The position numbers were made by a program, and so were the translations under genes. Positions 48,213 to 57,920 of a DNA stretch of 64,000 nucleotides are shown piece by piece. The notes below the pieces were generated by a model. That model had not been told where the DNA came from, made no database searches, and saw nothing but the letters and a program-made list of their open reading frames with translations. How positions within the stretch are numbered: the stretch's first letter is position 1; every line of letters starts with the position of its first letter. This DNA is from Algoriphagus sp. (GTDB lineage: Bacteria; Bacteroidota; Bacteroidia; Cytophagales; Cyclobacteriaceae): contig JAGXQZ010000039.1 of assembly GCA_018336015.1 (NCBI GenBank), forward strand, positions 37,040-101,039, written 5' to 3'.

Positions 48213-50649
48213 TCCCTTAGCTTATTCCGAATTGAAACGTTCCAAATATATACTTTTTCTCACTCTGCTTGGGTTTTGCTTTGGCTGTTCACTCACCAGG
48301 ACTCTTGATGAAGGCCAGTACATGGTCTACGAAAACAACCTGTCCGGAATCGAAAAATCGAATCAGGAGGAGCTGACCAATCTTATCGAGCAAGAACCCA
48401 ATACTCGATTTTTTGGAACTTCTATCGGTGTATTGATTTACAGGTTTGGTGAATCCTTTTACGACAGTGCTAAAGTAGTCCAGGAACTCCAGACAGTAAA
48501 TCAAGAGCTAGCTGAAGTAAGGCTTCAAATCGATACCGTCTCAACTAATCTAAGGCTCCGCAAAAAGGAAGACAAACTCAAAACAAAAGCAGAGGCACTG
48601 CAAGATAAACTCGAGTACGGAAATGCCCTGATGAAAACAGGTAACCCTTTGGTTATTTTGGACAGTGGGTTGATAGAAAAAACGTACCGAAACATGCAGG
48701 GATACTTGGTCAACCATGGTTTTTTTGACTCAAAAGTGAAGTACTCAGTAGAGACTAAAAAACAAAAAGCAACTGTCACCTATCAAATCACTGAGAACAA
48801 ACCCTACCTGATTGACTCTATTTATACCCGCTCTGATAATCCTGAAATACTTAAACTACTAAACCAATATTCCCGAAACACCCTAATCAAGCAGGGAGAG
48901 ATCTACAATCAGGATCATATCGCTGCTGAGCGCAACAGACTTGAGGAATTGTTGAAAAACAATGGGTTTTACATGTTTTCCAAGTCTTATGTCAACTACC
49001 TCGCCTATCAGGACACCTCTGCAAAAACCATTCGCCTGGAGCAGGTCATTCAAAAACCCACCTTCACCGATAAGCATGAAGTGTACACCATAGATTCGAT
49101 CAATTTTCAGATCAATCCTCCCAGCGATGAATTTGCAGATCGCAGAGTGAAGACCGACTTCAATGGCATTGACTTTTCATTTTATCGTGACCGATATTCC
49201 GCCAAAATTCTTGCCTCGCGTGTCCGTATTCAAAAAGGTGCTCCCTACAGCAGAACCCAAGCTATTGAGACACAACGTTTACTCAACAACCTGGATTTAT
49301 TCCGCTTTGTCAATATCACTTTTGACACCTTGGGAACTTCACTGACTGCCAATATCCTGACGCAACCCAATCAAAAATTTCAGCTGACTAACCAGCTGGG
49401 TATGACCATTACGGAACAGCTACCCGGTCCATTCTTCAGTACAGCGCTACGAAACCGAAACTTCTTCAGGGCAGGAGAGATTCTTGAATTCAACTTCAGG
49501 GCAGGCCTCGAAGGTGTGGCCTCAGCTACTGGACAGGGTGTATACCAAAGCAGTGAATTGAACACCTCTGTTTCGGTTATTTTCCCGAGGTTTTTAATTC
49601 CTTTTTCACCGGGAACCCTTCAGCGATTTGGAAGATATAATCCAAATACCCGCGTCACATTTGGATACCTCAACACCAGTAGGCCAGAGTATAAACGAAA
49701 TGCCATCAATGGATTGCTTTCATACACTTGGTCCACCCAAAATAACCGCCAATCATTCACGGTCAACGCGGCTGACATCAGCTATATCCGGACTCCATTT
49801 ATTCAAAATGAATTTCTGACCATTCTAAATGACCTTCAAAACAACGGAAACAACCTGATCTGGTCATTTTTACCTTCCTTGATCAGTAGCTTTTCAGGTC
49901 AGACCATCATCAACTTCAACCGATACGGAGACTTCAATGCAAAAAGAGCCTCTTTGCTTCGACTATTTGGGGAAAGCGGAGGGACAACCTTAAACCTGGT
50001 CAATGCAAAGAGCAATAACGAACCGGGGATCGAGTACGCCAACTTTCAATGGTTGAAAGGGCAAATCGATTTTAGAAGGTATTATCCGGTCAATGAAAAA
50101 CAAACCTTTGCCTATCGGCTCAACTTTGGAATGGCAAGCCCATACGGAGTCAGTGCGGGGATTCTTCCGTATGAAAAATATTTCTTTGCTGGAGGCGGTA
50201 CCAGTATTCGGGCATGGCAGGCTAGACGACTTGGACCGGGTAGTTCGGTCCCACAAACAGGCGAAGGCGGAGAATACGCTTACACCAACGAACAGCCTGC
50301 CGAAATGATTTTAGAATCCATGTTAGAATATCGGAGAAAACTCATTGGATATTTTGACATGGCCCTTTTTATCGATGCGGGTAACTCGTGGATGATAGGT
50401 AGAGATGCTGCAAGACCGGGAGCGGATTTTAGATACGACCGATTTTATAAGGAAATAGCTGTGGGAACGGGCATTGGTCTTCGTATGGACTTTGACTTCC
50501 TGGTGATCCGTCTGGATCTGGCTACCAAAGCTGTAGACCCTGCCAAGCCTGAAGGCAGTCGCTGGGTTTTGGACAATATCGACTTTCGAAGACCTTTTGG
50601 GGTAAGAGGACAAACTGTATTTAATTTCGGAATTGGCTATCCATTCTGA
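48202..50649 (+). CDS. TamA/BamA-like outer-membrane protein (Omp85)
   Basis: 815 aa from the first ATG. A lipoprotein-like signal (LKRSKYILFLTLLGFCFGC) suggests Cys29 is acylated. A TTG at 48232 would give a better shaped signal (805 aa) and remove the overlap with the divergent methyltransferase gene, so it is an alternative start. Residues about 150-390 hold POTRA-like repeats; a C-terminal 16-strand barrel follows with the Omp85 signature FFAGGGTSIRAWQARRLGPG and a closing FNFGIGYPF. In Bacteroidota such lipoprotein TamA-like proteins are thought to help move outer-membrane proteins or lipids. Confidence 0.9.
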   Translation: MLSIPLAYSELKRSKYILFLTLLGFCFGCSLTRTLDEGQYMVYENNLSGIEKSNQEELTNLIEQEPNTRFFGTSIGVLIYRFGESFYDSAKVVQELQTVNQELAEVRLQIDTVSTNLRLRKKEDKLKTKAEALQDKLEYGNALMKTGNPLVILDSGLIEKTYRNMQGYLVNHGFFDSKVKYSVETKKQKATVTYQITENKPYLIDSIYTRSDNPEILKLLNQYSRNTLIKQGEIYNQDHIAAERNRLEELLKNNGFYMFSKSYVNYLAYQDTSAKTIRLEQVIQKPTFTDKHEVYTIDSINFQINPPSDEFADRRVKTDFNGIDFSFYRDRYSAKILASRVRIQKGAPYSRTQAIETQRLLNNLDLFRFVNITFDTLGTSLTANILTQPNQKFQLTNQLGMTITEQLPGPFFSTALRNRNFFRAGEILEFNFRAGLEGVASATGQGVYQSSELNTSVSVIFPRFLIPFSPGTLQRFGRYNPNTRVTFGYLNTSRPEYKRNAINGLLSYTWSTQNNRQSFTVNAADISYIRTPFIQNEFLTILNDLQNNGNNLIWSFLPSLISSFSGQTIINFNRYGDFNAKRASLLRLFGESGGTTLNLVNAKSNNEPGIEYANFQWLKGQIDFRRYYPVNEKQTFAYRLNFGMASPYGVSAGILPYEKYFFAGGGTSIRAWQARRLGPGSSVPQTGEGGEYAYTNEQPAEMILESMLEYRRKLIGYFDMALFIDAGNSWMIGRDAARPGADFRYDRFYKEIAVGTGIGLRMDFDFLVIRLDLATKAVDPAKPEGSRWVLDNIDFRRPFGVRGQTVFNFGIGYPF

Positions 50650-50661
50650 GAAAAACAACTT

Positions 50662-51573
50662 ATGAGTAGAAAATCAAAAGAAGAAATCGCGATCATCTAT
50701 CAGCAAATGCAGGATTATATCTGCAAAGGATTGGAAGAAGGCGACGGAAAGGGCAAGTTTATAGAGGATAAGTGGGAAAGATCCGCAGGTGGCGGAGGAA
50801 GAACACGCATCTTTGAAAATGGAGCAATCATTGAAAAAGGGGGCGTGGCTTTTTCAGCGGTTCATGGACCAACTCCAGAGAAAATCCTGAACAAGCTCGG
50901 GCTGCAGCAGGCTGATTTTTTTGCTACAGGAGTCTCCATTGTTTTGCATCCCCATAGCCCGATGGTACCCATCATCCACATGAACATCCGATATTTTGAG
51001 ATGGAGAATGGGGTACATTGGTTTGGAGGGGGAATCGATCTTACGCCTCACTACATCGTACCCGAGGATGCAGCCTACTTTCATCAAAAACTCAAAGAAA
51101 CCTGTGACACCTTTGATCTGTCCTACTATCCCAAATTCAAAAATTGGGCAGATGACTATTTTTATTTGAAGCACCGAGAAGAAACTAGAGGAATCGGTGG
51201 GATTTTTTACGATCGACTGAGCGCTGATTCTGACGAACAATTTCAGTCAATTTTGGATTTTAGCCTTGCTTTAGGAAGACTTTTTCCGGAAGTGTACACG
51301 TACTTCATGCAAAAGAATTCCAAATTGCCGTTTGGACCTGAAGAAAAAGCGTGGCAAAATCTCAGAAGAGGAAGATACGTGGAGTTTAATCTGGTATGGG
51401 ATGCAGGAACCAAGTTTGGCTTGGATACCAATGGCCGGACAGAAAGTATCCTCATGAGCATGCCTCCTCAGGCAGAGTGGACCTATATGCACCAACCAAA
51501 AGCCGGAAGTCGGGAGGAGTTCACATTGAATCATCTGAAAAAAGGCATTGACTGGCTGGCAGGCAACTTATGA
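50662..51573 (+). CDS. hemF: Oxygen-dependent coproporphyrinogen III oxidase
   Basis: 303 aa, normal length. It converts coproporphyrinogen III to protoporphyrinogen IX in heme synthesis, using O2. Conserved text includes GGGGRTRIFENGAIIEKGGVAFSAVHG, VPIIHMNIRYFEM with catalytic residues, WFGGGIDLTPHY, GIGGIFYDRL and GRYVEFNLVWDAGTKFGL. It implies aerobic heme synthesis. It follows the TamA-like gene by 12 bp and overlaps the PAP2 gene by 4 bp. Confidence 0.98.
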   Translation: MSRKSKEEIAIIYQQMQDYICKGLEEGDGKGKFIEDKWERSAGGGGRTRIFENGAIIEKGGVAFSAVHGPTPEKILNKLGLQQADFFATGVSIVLHPHSPMVPIIHMNIRYFEMENGVHWFGGGIDLTPHYIVPEDAAYFHQKLKETCDTFDLSYYPKFKNWADDYFYLKHREETRGIGGIFYDRLSADSDEQFQSILDFSLALGRLFPEVYTYFMQKNSKLPFGPEEKAWQNLRRGRYVEFNLVWDAGTKFGLDTNGRTESILMSMPPQAEWTYMHQPKAGSREEFTLNHLKKGIDWLAGNL

Positions 51574-52145
51574 TCGAACTTGTAAAACAATGGGATGAAG
51601 CCCTCTTCCTTTGGCTCAATTCCTTTCACTCAGATGCCTTGGACCCCATCATCTTTCAGATGACGGAGACTGTCACTTGGCTTCCCCTGTTTGCATTCCT
51701 GATTTATAAAATTTATAAAGTTGACCCCAAAAACAGCTGGTGGGTATTTGGTGGAATTCTACTGACCATCCTTATTGCTGACCAAGTTACCTCTGGAATC
51801 ATGAAACCTTTTTTTGAGCGGCTTCGCCCTTGCCACGATCCCCGATGGGAAGGGGTCATGCATAATTACGGGCGTTGCGGAGGGCTATATGGTTTTGTTT
51901 CATCCCATGCCGCCAACACATTTGGACTGGCTGTATTCGTTAATCGAAAATTGAAGGGCAAAATTAAAGGCCTACGCTGGCTTTATCTTTATGCTTTTGT
52001 GGTGAGTTATACCCGCATTTATTTGGGTGTTCATTACCCTTGGGACCTATTGCTAGGTGCGGCCATGGGTACACTTGCTGCTTGGTTTTCCTGGTTTTTT
52101 ATCGTGTTTGTCAAAAGACAGTTGATCAAGAAAGTATTGGAATAG
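51570..52145 (+). CDS. PAP2 family phosphatase
   Basis: 191 aa membrane protein with about five helices. The three-part phosphatase signature is complete: KPFFERLRPCHD (KxxxxxxRP), GFVSSHAANTFGLAVF (PSGH-like, here SSH) and SYTRIYLGVHYPWDLLLGAAMG (SRxxxxxHxxxD). Members dephosphorylate undecaprenyl pyrophosphate or phosphatidate at the membrane. The 4-bp overlap with hemF shows cotranscription, but no functional link is evident. Confidence 0.93.
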   Translation: MIELVKQWDEALFLWLNSFHSDALDPIIFQMTETVTWLPLFAFLIYKIYKVDPKNSWWVFGGILLTILIADQVTSGIMKPFFERLRPCHDPRWEGVMHNYGRCGGLYGFVSSHAANTFGLAVFVNRKLKGKIKGLRWLYLYAFVVSYTRIYLGVHYPWDLLLGAAMGTLAAWFSWFFIVFVKRQLIKKVLE

Positions 52146-52219
52146 ACTTTTCTTCAATTTCCTACAAAGCTTAAAAATCCATTAGATCGGATGATGATAA
52201 GAAAAAGTGAAAGGGACTT

Positions 52220-53623
52220 TTAAGCACCCAATTCCTTTTCCAACTGCTCCAAGGACTTACCTTTCGTTTCTGGAAGAATTTTCCAGATCACGATCAATCC
52301 CACCAAACATATCGCTCCATACAGCCAAAAGTTATTGGCCCATCCCAGATTTTCTTTAATCGCAGGGAAGTAATAGGTCAACGTAAAATTTCCCACCCAG
52401 TGTGCCAATGCGCCCACTGAAATGGCAGCTCCTCGTACGCGTGTAGGGAAGATTTCTGACAAAATAACCCAAAGTAAGGGTGCCAATGAAATGGAATAAA
52501 ACATCACATTGGCCAATACCAAAACGACTACCATAGAACCACCCAAATCTGCATAGAATGAATATCCAATTCCTGCATACAAGAGCGTCATGGCAGATAG
52601 GCAAACCAGCAGGAGCGTTTTCCGACCAAAACGATCTACTGTAGCCAAGGTGACAAAAACAGAAAGCACCATCACTCCCCCCACCACAACGATGTTGAGC
52701 ATCATCTGCTTCAGGTTAAATCCTGCGGCCTGAAATATATCAGCCGCGTAGTAAATCACCACATTGATCCCACTCCACTGCTGGAGGAATGCGAGGAAAA
52801 TTCCAATTCCCAGCAGATAGAGGACATTTTTCCCAAAGAGCTCTTTGAGATTCACCTGCCCCAAATCTCCTTCTGATAACGTTGATTGGGTCTCGCGGAT
52901 AGAATCTTCAGCATAATCAGCCCCTCCGATTTTCGTCAAAATTTTCCTTGCTTTCTCGATTTGATTGTTTTTAACCAGCCATCGGGTACTCTCAGGGACA
53001 AAAAACATCAAGACAAAAAACAAAGCCGCTGGGATCAATTCCGCTCCAAACATCCATCTCCAACCTACCTGACCGTTCCAACTTTGAGCAATTTCTTCAA
53101 AACCTGCCTGATCCGAAAGTTGGGTATCCAATAGTGAAATCTGCCAGTTGGCCACCTGGGCCAAAAGTACACCAAACATAATCAGTAGCTGATTGATCGT
53201 GACCAGTCGACCTCTTTTATCAGCAGGAGCAAGCTCAGAGATGTACAACGGAGAAAGATTAAGAGCGATTCCCATGGCCACGCCTCCTACGATCCGATAG
53301 AAATTAAAGGCCCAAAAGGTATCTGCCAAGGCAGTCCCGATCGCAGAAAGGGAAAACAAAAACCCGGAAAATATCAACAATCGCTTTCTCCCCAATCGAT
53401 CACTGATCAAAATACAAAGTGCAGCACCGACCATACATCCTACCAATGCCGAACTCGTACCCCAGCCCTGATCTTCCACGGAGGTGATGTTGAAATAGGG
53501 CTCATAAAAAGGTTTGGCCCCGCCAATAACCACCCAGTCATAACCAAATAAAAAGCCTCCAAGTGCGGCTGTCAGGGAAATCAGCCAAATATAGGTCTGG
53601 TTGTAGGTGTAGGTGGGATTCAT
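52220..53623 (-). CDS. Sugar porter family MFS transporter
   Basis: 467 aa with 12 helices. Sugar porter landmarks are all present: GGFLFGYDWVVIGGA in TM1, SDRLGRKRLL, RIVGGVAMGIALNLSPLYISELAPADKRG (helix 4-5), PESTRWLV after helix 6, QQWSGINVVIYYA, DRFGRKTLLL and the C-terminal PETKGKSLEQLE. It is close to XylE/GlcP-type proton- or sodium-coupled transporters. The sugar is not decided. A 14-bp palindrome identical to the FNR consensus lies 47 bp upstream (53670-53683). Confidence 0.95.
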   Translation of the reverse strand: MNPTYTYNQTYIWLISLTAALGGFLFGYDWVVIGGAKPFYEPYFNITSVEDQGWGTSSALVGCMVGAALCILISDRLGRKRLLIFSGFLFSLSAIGTALADTFWAFNFYRIVGGVAMGIALNLSPLYISELAPADKRGRLVTINQLLIMFGVLLAQVANWQISLLDTQLSDQAGFEEIAQSWNGQVGWRWMFGAELIPAALFFVLMFFVPESTRWLVKNNQIEKARKILTKIGGADYAEDSIRETQSTLSEGDLGQVNLKELFGKNVLYLLGIGIFLAFLQQWSGINVVIYYAADIFQAAGFNLKQMMLNIVVVGGVMVLSVFVTLATVDRFGRKTLLLVCLSAMTLLYAGIGYSFYADLGGSMVVVLVLANVMFYSISLAPLLWVILSEIFPTRVRGAAISVGALAHWVGNFTLTYYFPAIKENLGWANNFWLYGAICLVGLIVIWKILPETKGKSLEQLEKELGA

Positions 53624-53934
53624 TCTAGATTGGGGTTAAGGAGGAATTCGAACAAAAAATACCCGAATTTTGATTTAAATCAATCCTGCTGTCCTGTTTT
53701 CACTAAGTAATCAATCAAAAAAGACCGATCCGAATCAAAAGAAGAATCCAAATCATCCAAGATTTGAACCATTCAATCCTAAGTTCGATAGAGGTTTCAT
53801 TTTATAAGAATACCAGCTCCATTCAAAGAATCTTTGCCAAATCACCCACTATCTGCCGATTTTTTCTTAACTACGATAAGGCTTTTCCGAGTAGATTTTT
53901 AAAAATATATCCGTTCACCAAAATTTAATTTACT
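53624..53934. other. Divergent intergenic region, 311 bp
   Basis: It lies between the sugar transporter and the interrupted barrel gene. It holds the FNR-box-like palindrome at 53670-53683. I see no other hairpin, repeat or small gene. Confidence 0.45.
53670..53683. promoter_or_regulatory. FNR/CRP-box-like palindrome
   Basis: TTGATTTAAATCAA is a perfect palindrome and equals the FNR consensus TTGAT-N4-ATCAA. It lies 47 bp upstream of the transporter ATG, in the range of the promoter. A Crp/Fnr family regulator is the natural candidate; no such gene is in the window. Confidence 0.45.
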
Positions 53935-55164
53935 ATGAAAACGGCTCTGTTTTTCGGTTATCTTTTCCTGATTCCTTCCTTGCTGCTTTCCCAAGAAAAC
54001 ACAACAGGTAACTACACTCCCAATAAATTTCACCAATTCAGCTTCATCCCTCTTCCCGCTGTAGCATCCAATCCAGCCAACGGATGGATGTTTGGCTTTG
54101 CGCCTTCAGCCTCTTGGTATATGGGAAATCCTAAATCCACCAAACTTTCTAACTTGGTCGGAAACCTGCTATACACCACTTAAAAGCAATGGATTTTCAG
54201 TTCAAGACATACCGTTTATTTGGCTGACAATTCGGCGATGCTCATCGGAGACTGGAGATATTTCCTCACTTCCCAGCCTACCTTTGGACTGGGTAGCTCC
54301 ACCCCCAATGCGCTTGCAGAAAACCCCAACCGTTACGGAGTCTATTGGGGAGAGCAGCAGATGGATTTTACCTTAATTCGCTTTTATGAGGCCTACCTCA
54401 AAAGAGTCGGAGACTCAAAATTCTACCTAGGAGTAGGCTATCACCTCGATATTCATACCCGGATCAGCAACTTTATCTCTGAGACAAGTGATCCTTTGGT
54501 CGTTTTTGCGCATGAGGATTACAACCTTTCCAAGGGTTTTGATCCGGATCGTTATACCCTCTCAGGTGTCACGCTAAATGCCGTGATGGAAAATAGAGAC
54601 ATGGCGGTGTCACCTTACGAGCGAAATTTTGCATGGATGCAGTACAAAATCAATCCTGCTTTTCTTGGTTCGGATCAATCCTCCAGCACGCTCCTGCTCG
54701 ACTACCGCCACTATTTTAACCTGAATCCCCAACGAAAGCGACACTTGATTGGAGTTTGGGGAATGGGAAATTTCCTGATTTCAGGAGATTTACCCTATAT
54801 GAACTTGCCTTCTATAGGTTGGGATATGTTTGGGCGGAGTGGCCGGGCCTATGCGCAAGGCAGATTTAGAGGAGCCAATATGGTTTATGGGGAAGCGGAA
54901 TGGAGGTTTCCTTTGCAGAAAAACAAGGAAACTTTTGGTGCGACGGTATTTGTAAATGGGGCTACATTCAGTGGAGCTAAGCCGGTTCCCATGCTTGGAT
55001 CAAAATCCTACTCTGAAAAACTCTTTGAAAAAATCAATCCCGGCTATGGCCTTGGACTTCGTGTGATGATCAACAAAGAAAAACGAACCACGATTGCTGC
55101 TGACTATGCCATTGGCCAAAAGGGCAATTCAGGATTTTACCTGAATATCAATGAGACTTTTTGA
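53935..55164 (+). pseudogene. Outer-membrane beta-barrel (Omp85-like) gene with one in-frame stop
   Basis: One reading frame of 410 codons broken by a single TAA at 54181-54183. The first part (82 aa) has a signal peptide (TALFFGYLFLIPSLLLSQ). Reading through the stop gives LLYTT*KQWIFSSRHTVYLADNSAMLIGDWRYF with no frame change, so one substitution, for example AAA (Lys) to TAA, explains it. The second part (from 54184) is barrel-like, with MVYGEAEWRFPL, GYGLGLRVMINK and a closing LNINETF with terminal Phe. It is a recent pseudogene, a sequencing error, or read-through. The downstream part could restart at the TTG at 54220 but would lack a signal peptide. Confidence 0.8.
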
Positions 55165-55177
55165 CCAATAGAAATGA

Positions 55178-55204
55178 AAAAGGTTGCCGATAGAGCAACC
55201 TTTT
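55178..55204. terminator. Bidirectional terminator between the barrel gene and ppc
   Basis: Stem AAAAGGTTGC / GCAACCTTTT with a 7-nt loop, 14 bp after the barrel gene stop and 9 bp after the ppc stop on the other strand. A/T runs on both sides. Confidence 0.85.
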
Positions 55205-55212
55205 CTATGGTA

Positions 55213-57747
55213 TTAAGCGGCATTTCGGGTGGCATTGATGATACCAAACATGGTTCGTAGGATCAGTTTGTCCAAAATCGGTGAAGAAGCACCTTTTTCC
55301 AATCCTATCTGAATCGCATACTGCTGAATGGTAATCAGCGGCAGGACGATTCGCTCACGGATCTCGATCGAAGCTTTGGAAACCGGATTATCCTGCATCA
55401 GTTCTTCCATTCCTGCGACTTTTTTCAATTCCTCCACCGATCTCAAAAATTCGGCATTGAGTAACCCCCAAAACTCGCCAAACTCCGGGTTTTCCTTGAG
55501 GTAAGCCGAAGCCGGATAAAAGCACTTTTTCAAGGATTGCATGGAATTACTCAGAAGCGTTCGGAAAAAGAGACTATCCTGATAGAGCTTTTTGAGCTCA
55601 TCCATTTTACCCTCTTTATCCAGCTTTTCCAATGCCGAACCTACCCCATAAAATCCTGGAATGTTTTGCTTCATTTGAGCCCAAGATCCTACAAACGGAA
55701 TTGCTCGAAGGTCTTCAAACTTCAATCCCGGTTCTTTACCTCTTTTGGTAGGACGGGAACCGATATTGGTCATTCCAAAGAATTTGAGTGGGGCCACATG
55801 CTCCAGGTATGGGACAAACTTGGGATGGCTTTTGAGGTCTTTGTAGGCCTGATACCCAGCATCAGCCAATGCCTCAATCAACTCGCGCTGCGAATCATTT
55901 AGATTTTTTTCTGCATCGGGATACAGGTGGTTTTCCAAACCAGCACTGAGAAGTTGTTCAAAATTGAATGTTGACGAAACGATTTTTCCATAATTGGAAG
56001 AGATCGTTTGTCCTTGAATCGTGACCTGGATCTCTGAGTTTTCTACTTTTTCTCCAAGAGAAGCATAGAAATTATGAAGATTTCCCCCTCCTCTGGCTAC
56101 AGGACCGCCCCGACCATCAAAGAAAACTACTTGAACTCCATGCTCTCTCGATACTCGGGTCAGTTCCTCTTTAGCTTTGAAGATCGACCAATTGGCCTTT
56201 AAATACCCCCCGTCTTTGGTACCGTCTGAGAATCCCAACATGATGTTTTGCTTGTTTCCACGGCTCTTCAGATGAAGTCGATACTCTGGCAACTCATACA
56301 GCTTGGTCATGATGGCAGGGGCGCTTGACAAATCACCGATAGTCTCGAACAGCGGCACAATATCCAATGGAAGCTTCCCAACTTCGGCAGCAAAAGTAAG
56401 TTTGGCCATCTGGTACACTTCTAAAATATGAAGCACCGACTGACAGTTGGAAATAATGTATCGGTGTAAGCCTTCTTCTCCATTCGACTTCTGAATTACC
56501 TTGGCAGCAGCCATGGATTGAAGCATTTCTTGGTGAAAAGGCTCCTCAAAATGCTCCAAAGCCGGCAGCCCTTTCGTCTTCATTACTTTAGAGATCAGTT
56601 CATCCTCGGTACCGGTAAACTCTTTGCCTTGGATGCTGAATACCTCCTCCCAAAACGCATCATGCTTTCTACTGTCCTGTCGGAGATCCATGTGGGCAAA
56701 ATGAAACCCGAAGATTTTCACTTTCAAAATAAACTGGTCCAGCAAGTTGAGGAATAAGCCATCGTGGTAAGTAATCAGCGCCTCTCTTGCCTCCAAAAGG
56801 ATGGCTAACAGGTCTTCCTTGGAAGAATAAACCTCCTTATTTTCAAATAAGGTATAATAAATGCCTCGCTCTGCTTTGGTAATGAGCTCCTCCACTTTTT
56901 TGAAGGTGAGCCTTTTCTTCAACTTTCTCAAGTCTCGGTAATAGCATCGCATCAACCATTTTTTCAGTCGATCGGCAACTTGGATGGTCGTCTCATGGGT
57001 GACAAACGGATTGCCGTCCCGATCACCTCCCGGCCAAAAACCTACTTTCAGAATCCCCGGATTTTCCCAGGTATGAAGAGGTTCTCCAAGCCCATTCAGC
57101 AATCGGATAATGATCTCTGGAATGGCATGGTAAAAGACATTCTCGAGATACCAGATCAAGCTGACCGCCTCATCAAATGGAGTTGGCTTTTCACGGTTGA
57201 TAAATCCGGTCTTTCCCAATTGCTGCATGAGGAGATTGATGTTTTCCAAATCATTGGAACGGATGGCATTTTCCAAATCCGTGATAATTCCCAAGACATT
57301 GCCCGGATAAAACTGCGTCGGGTGTGCAGTCAACGTCAATCGAACGGAGAAATTCTTCAACTTTTCGATCAATGCCTCCTTTTTCCGGTCGTTCTCCACC
57401 CTGCTGATGAGGGCTTTCACAGAGCCTTTGCCTGAGATGTCATTGATTTTTTCAAAAGCAGCATCTTCAATGGAGTCAAAAAGGACCACCTGACGCTCCA
57501 CGTATTGGATCATTTGAAAAAGGAAATCAATCTTCGCTTCCTCGGATTGGCCATGCATCATTTCTTCAAAAAATCCATCGATGATCTCTCTTGGAGATTT
57601 CCCGGAGGCATAACCTTGCTCGCAGGCCCGTCCCAAAAAAGGAAGAAGGGTACCTGTCACATAGATATCATCAAAAGGAAGGTCCAAAAACAGGCTGTTG
57701 TAGATCGTAAATCGCTTCGCAACCTGTGTATCGTAAATCTGGTGCAT
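55213..57747 (-). CDS. ppc: Phosphoenolpyruvate carboxylase
   Basis: 844 aa, slightly shorter than E. coli Ppc (883 aa). It fixes bicarbonate on PEP to make oxaloacetate, feeding the TCA cycle (citrate synthase lies at 44783). Catalytic blocks: RLTLTAHPTQFYPGN with the essential His, GFWPGGDRDGNPFVT, MLGFSDGTKDGGYL and VVFFDGRGGPVARGGGN. The glycine-rich loop and C-terminal end (IINATRNAA, similar to the usual NTG end but with RNAA) are present. Alone, with a terminator at 55178-55204. Confidence 0.97.
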   Translation of the reverse strand: MHQIYDTQVAKRFTIYNSLFLDLPFDDIYVTGTLLPFLGRACEQGYASGKSPREIIDGFFEEMMHGQSEEAKIDFLFQMIQYVERQVVLFDSIEDAAFEKINDISGKGSVKALISRVENDRKKEALIEKLKNFSVRLTLTAHPTQFYPGNVLGIITDLENAIRSNDLENINLLMQQLGKTGFINREKPTPFDEAVSLIWYLENVFYHAIPEIIIRLLNGLGEPLHTWENPGILKVGFWPGGDRDGNPFVTHETTIQVADRLKKWLMRCYYRDLRKLKKRLTFKKVEELITKAERGIYYTLFENKEVYSSKEDLLAILLEAREALITYHDGLFLNLLDQFILKVKIFGFHFAHMDLRQDSRKHDAFWEEVFSIQGKEFTGTEDELISKVMKTKGLPALEHFEEPFHQEMLQSMAAAKVIQKSNGEEGLHRYIISNCQSVLHILEVYQMAKLTFAAEVGKLPLDIVPLFETIGDLSSAPAIMTKLYELPEYRLHLKSRGNKQNIMLGFSDGTKDGGYLKANWSIFKAKEELTRVSREHGVQVVFFDGRGGPVARGGGNLHNFYASLGEKVENSEIQVTIQGQTISSNYGKIVSSTFNFEQLLSAGLENHLYPDAEKNLNDSQRELIEALADAGYQAYKDLKSHPKFVPYLEHVAPLKFFGMTNIGSRPTKRGKEPGLKFEDLRAIPFVGSWAQMKQNIPGFYGVGSALEKLDKEGKMDELKKLYQDSLFFRTLLSNSMQSLKKCFYPASAYLKENPEFGEFWGLLNAEFLRSVEELKKVAGMEELMQDNPVSKASIEIRERIVLPLITIQQYAIQIGLEKGASSPILDKLILRTMFGIINATRNAA

Positions 57748-57920
57748 TAGGGTCTAAATTTAATAGGCTAGGCAAATTAGGAATATTTCCGTTTTTTGGA
57801 ATATTATTTGAATTTTTAGTAACCAAATGAGCATAATATTTTATTTTTTCATTCAAAAATTCACTTTTTATAAAAAATCAAAAAGACACCCATCGTGGAT
57901 TTTTTTGCTATTTTTCTTTC

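Noticed and set aside
56980..57435. 151-codon plus-strand frame within ppc
   Set aside because: Antisense to conserved catalytic blocks of PEP carboxylase; no motif of its own.
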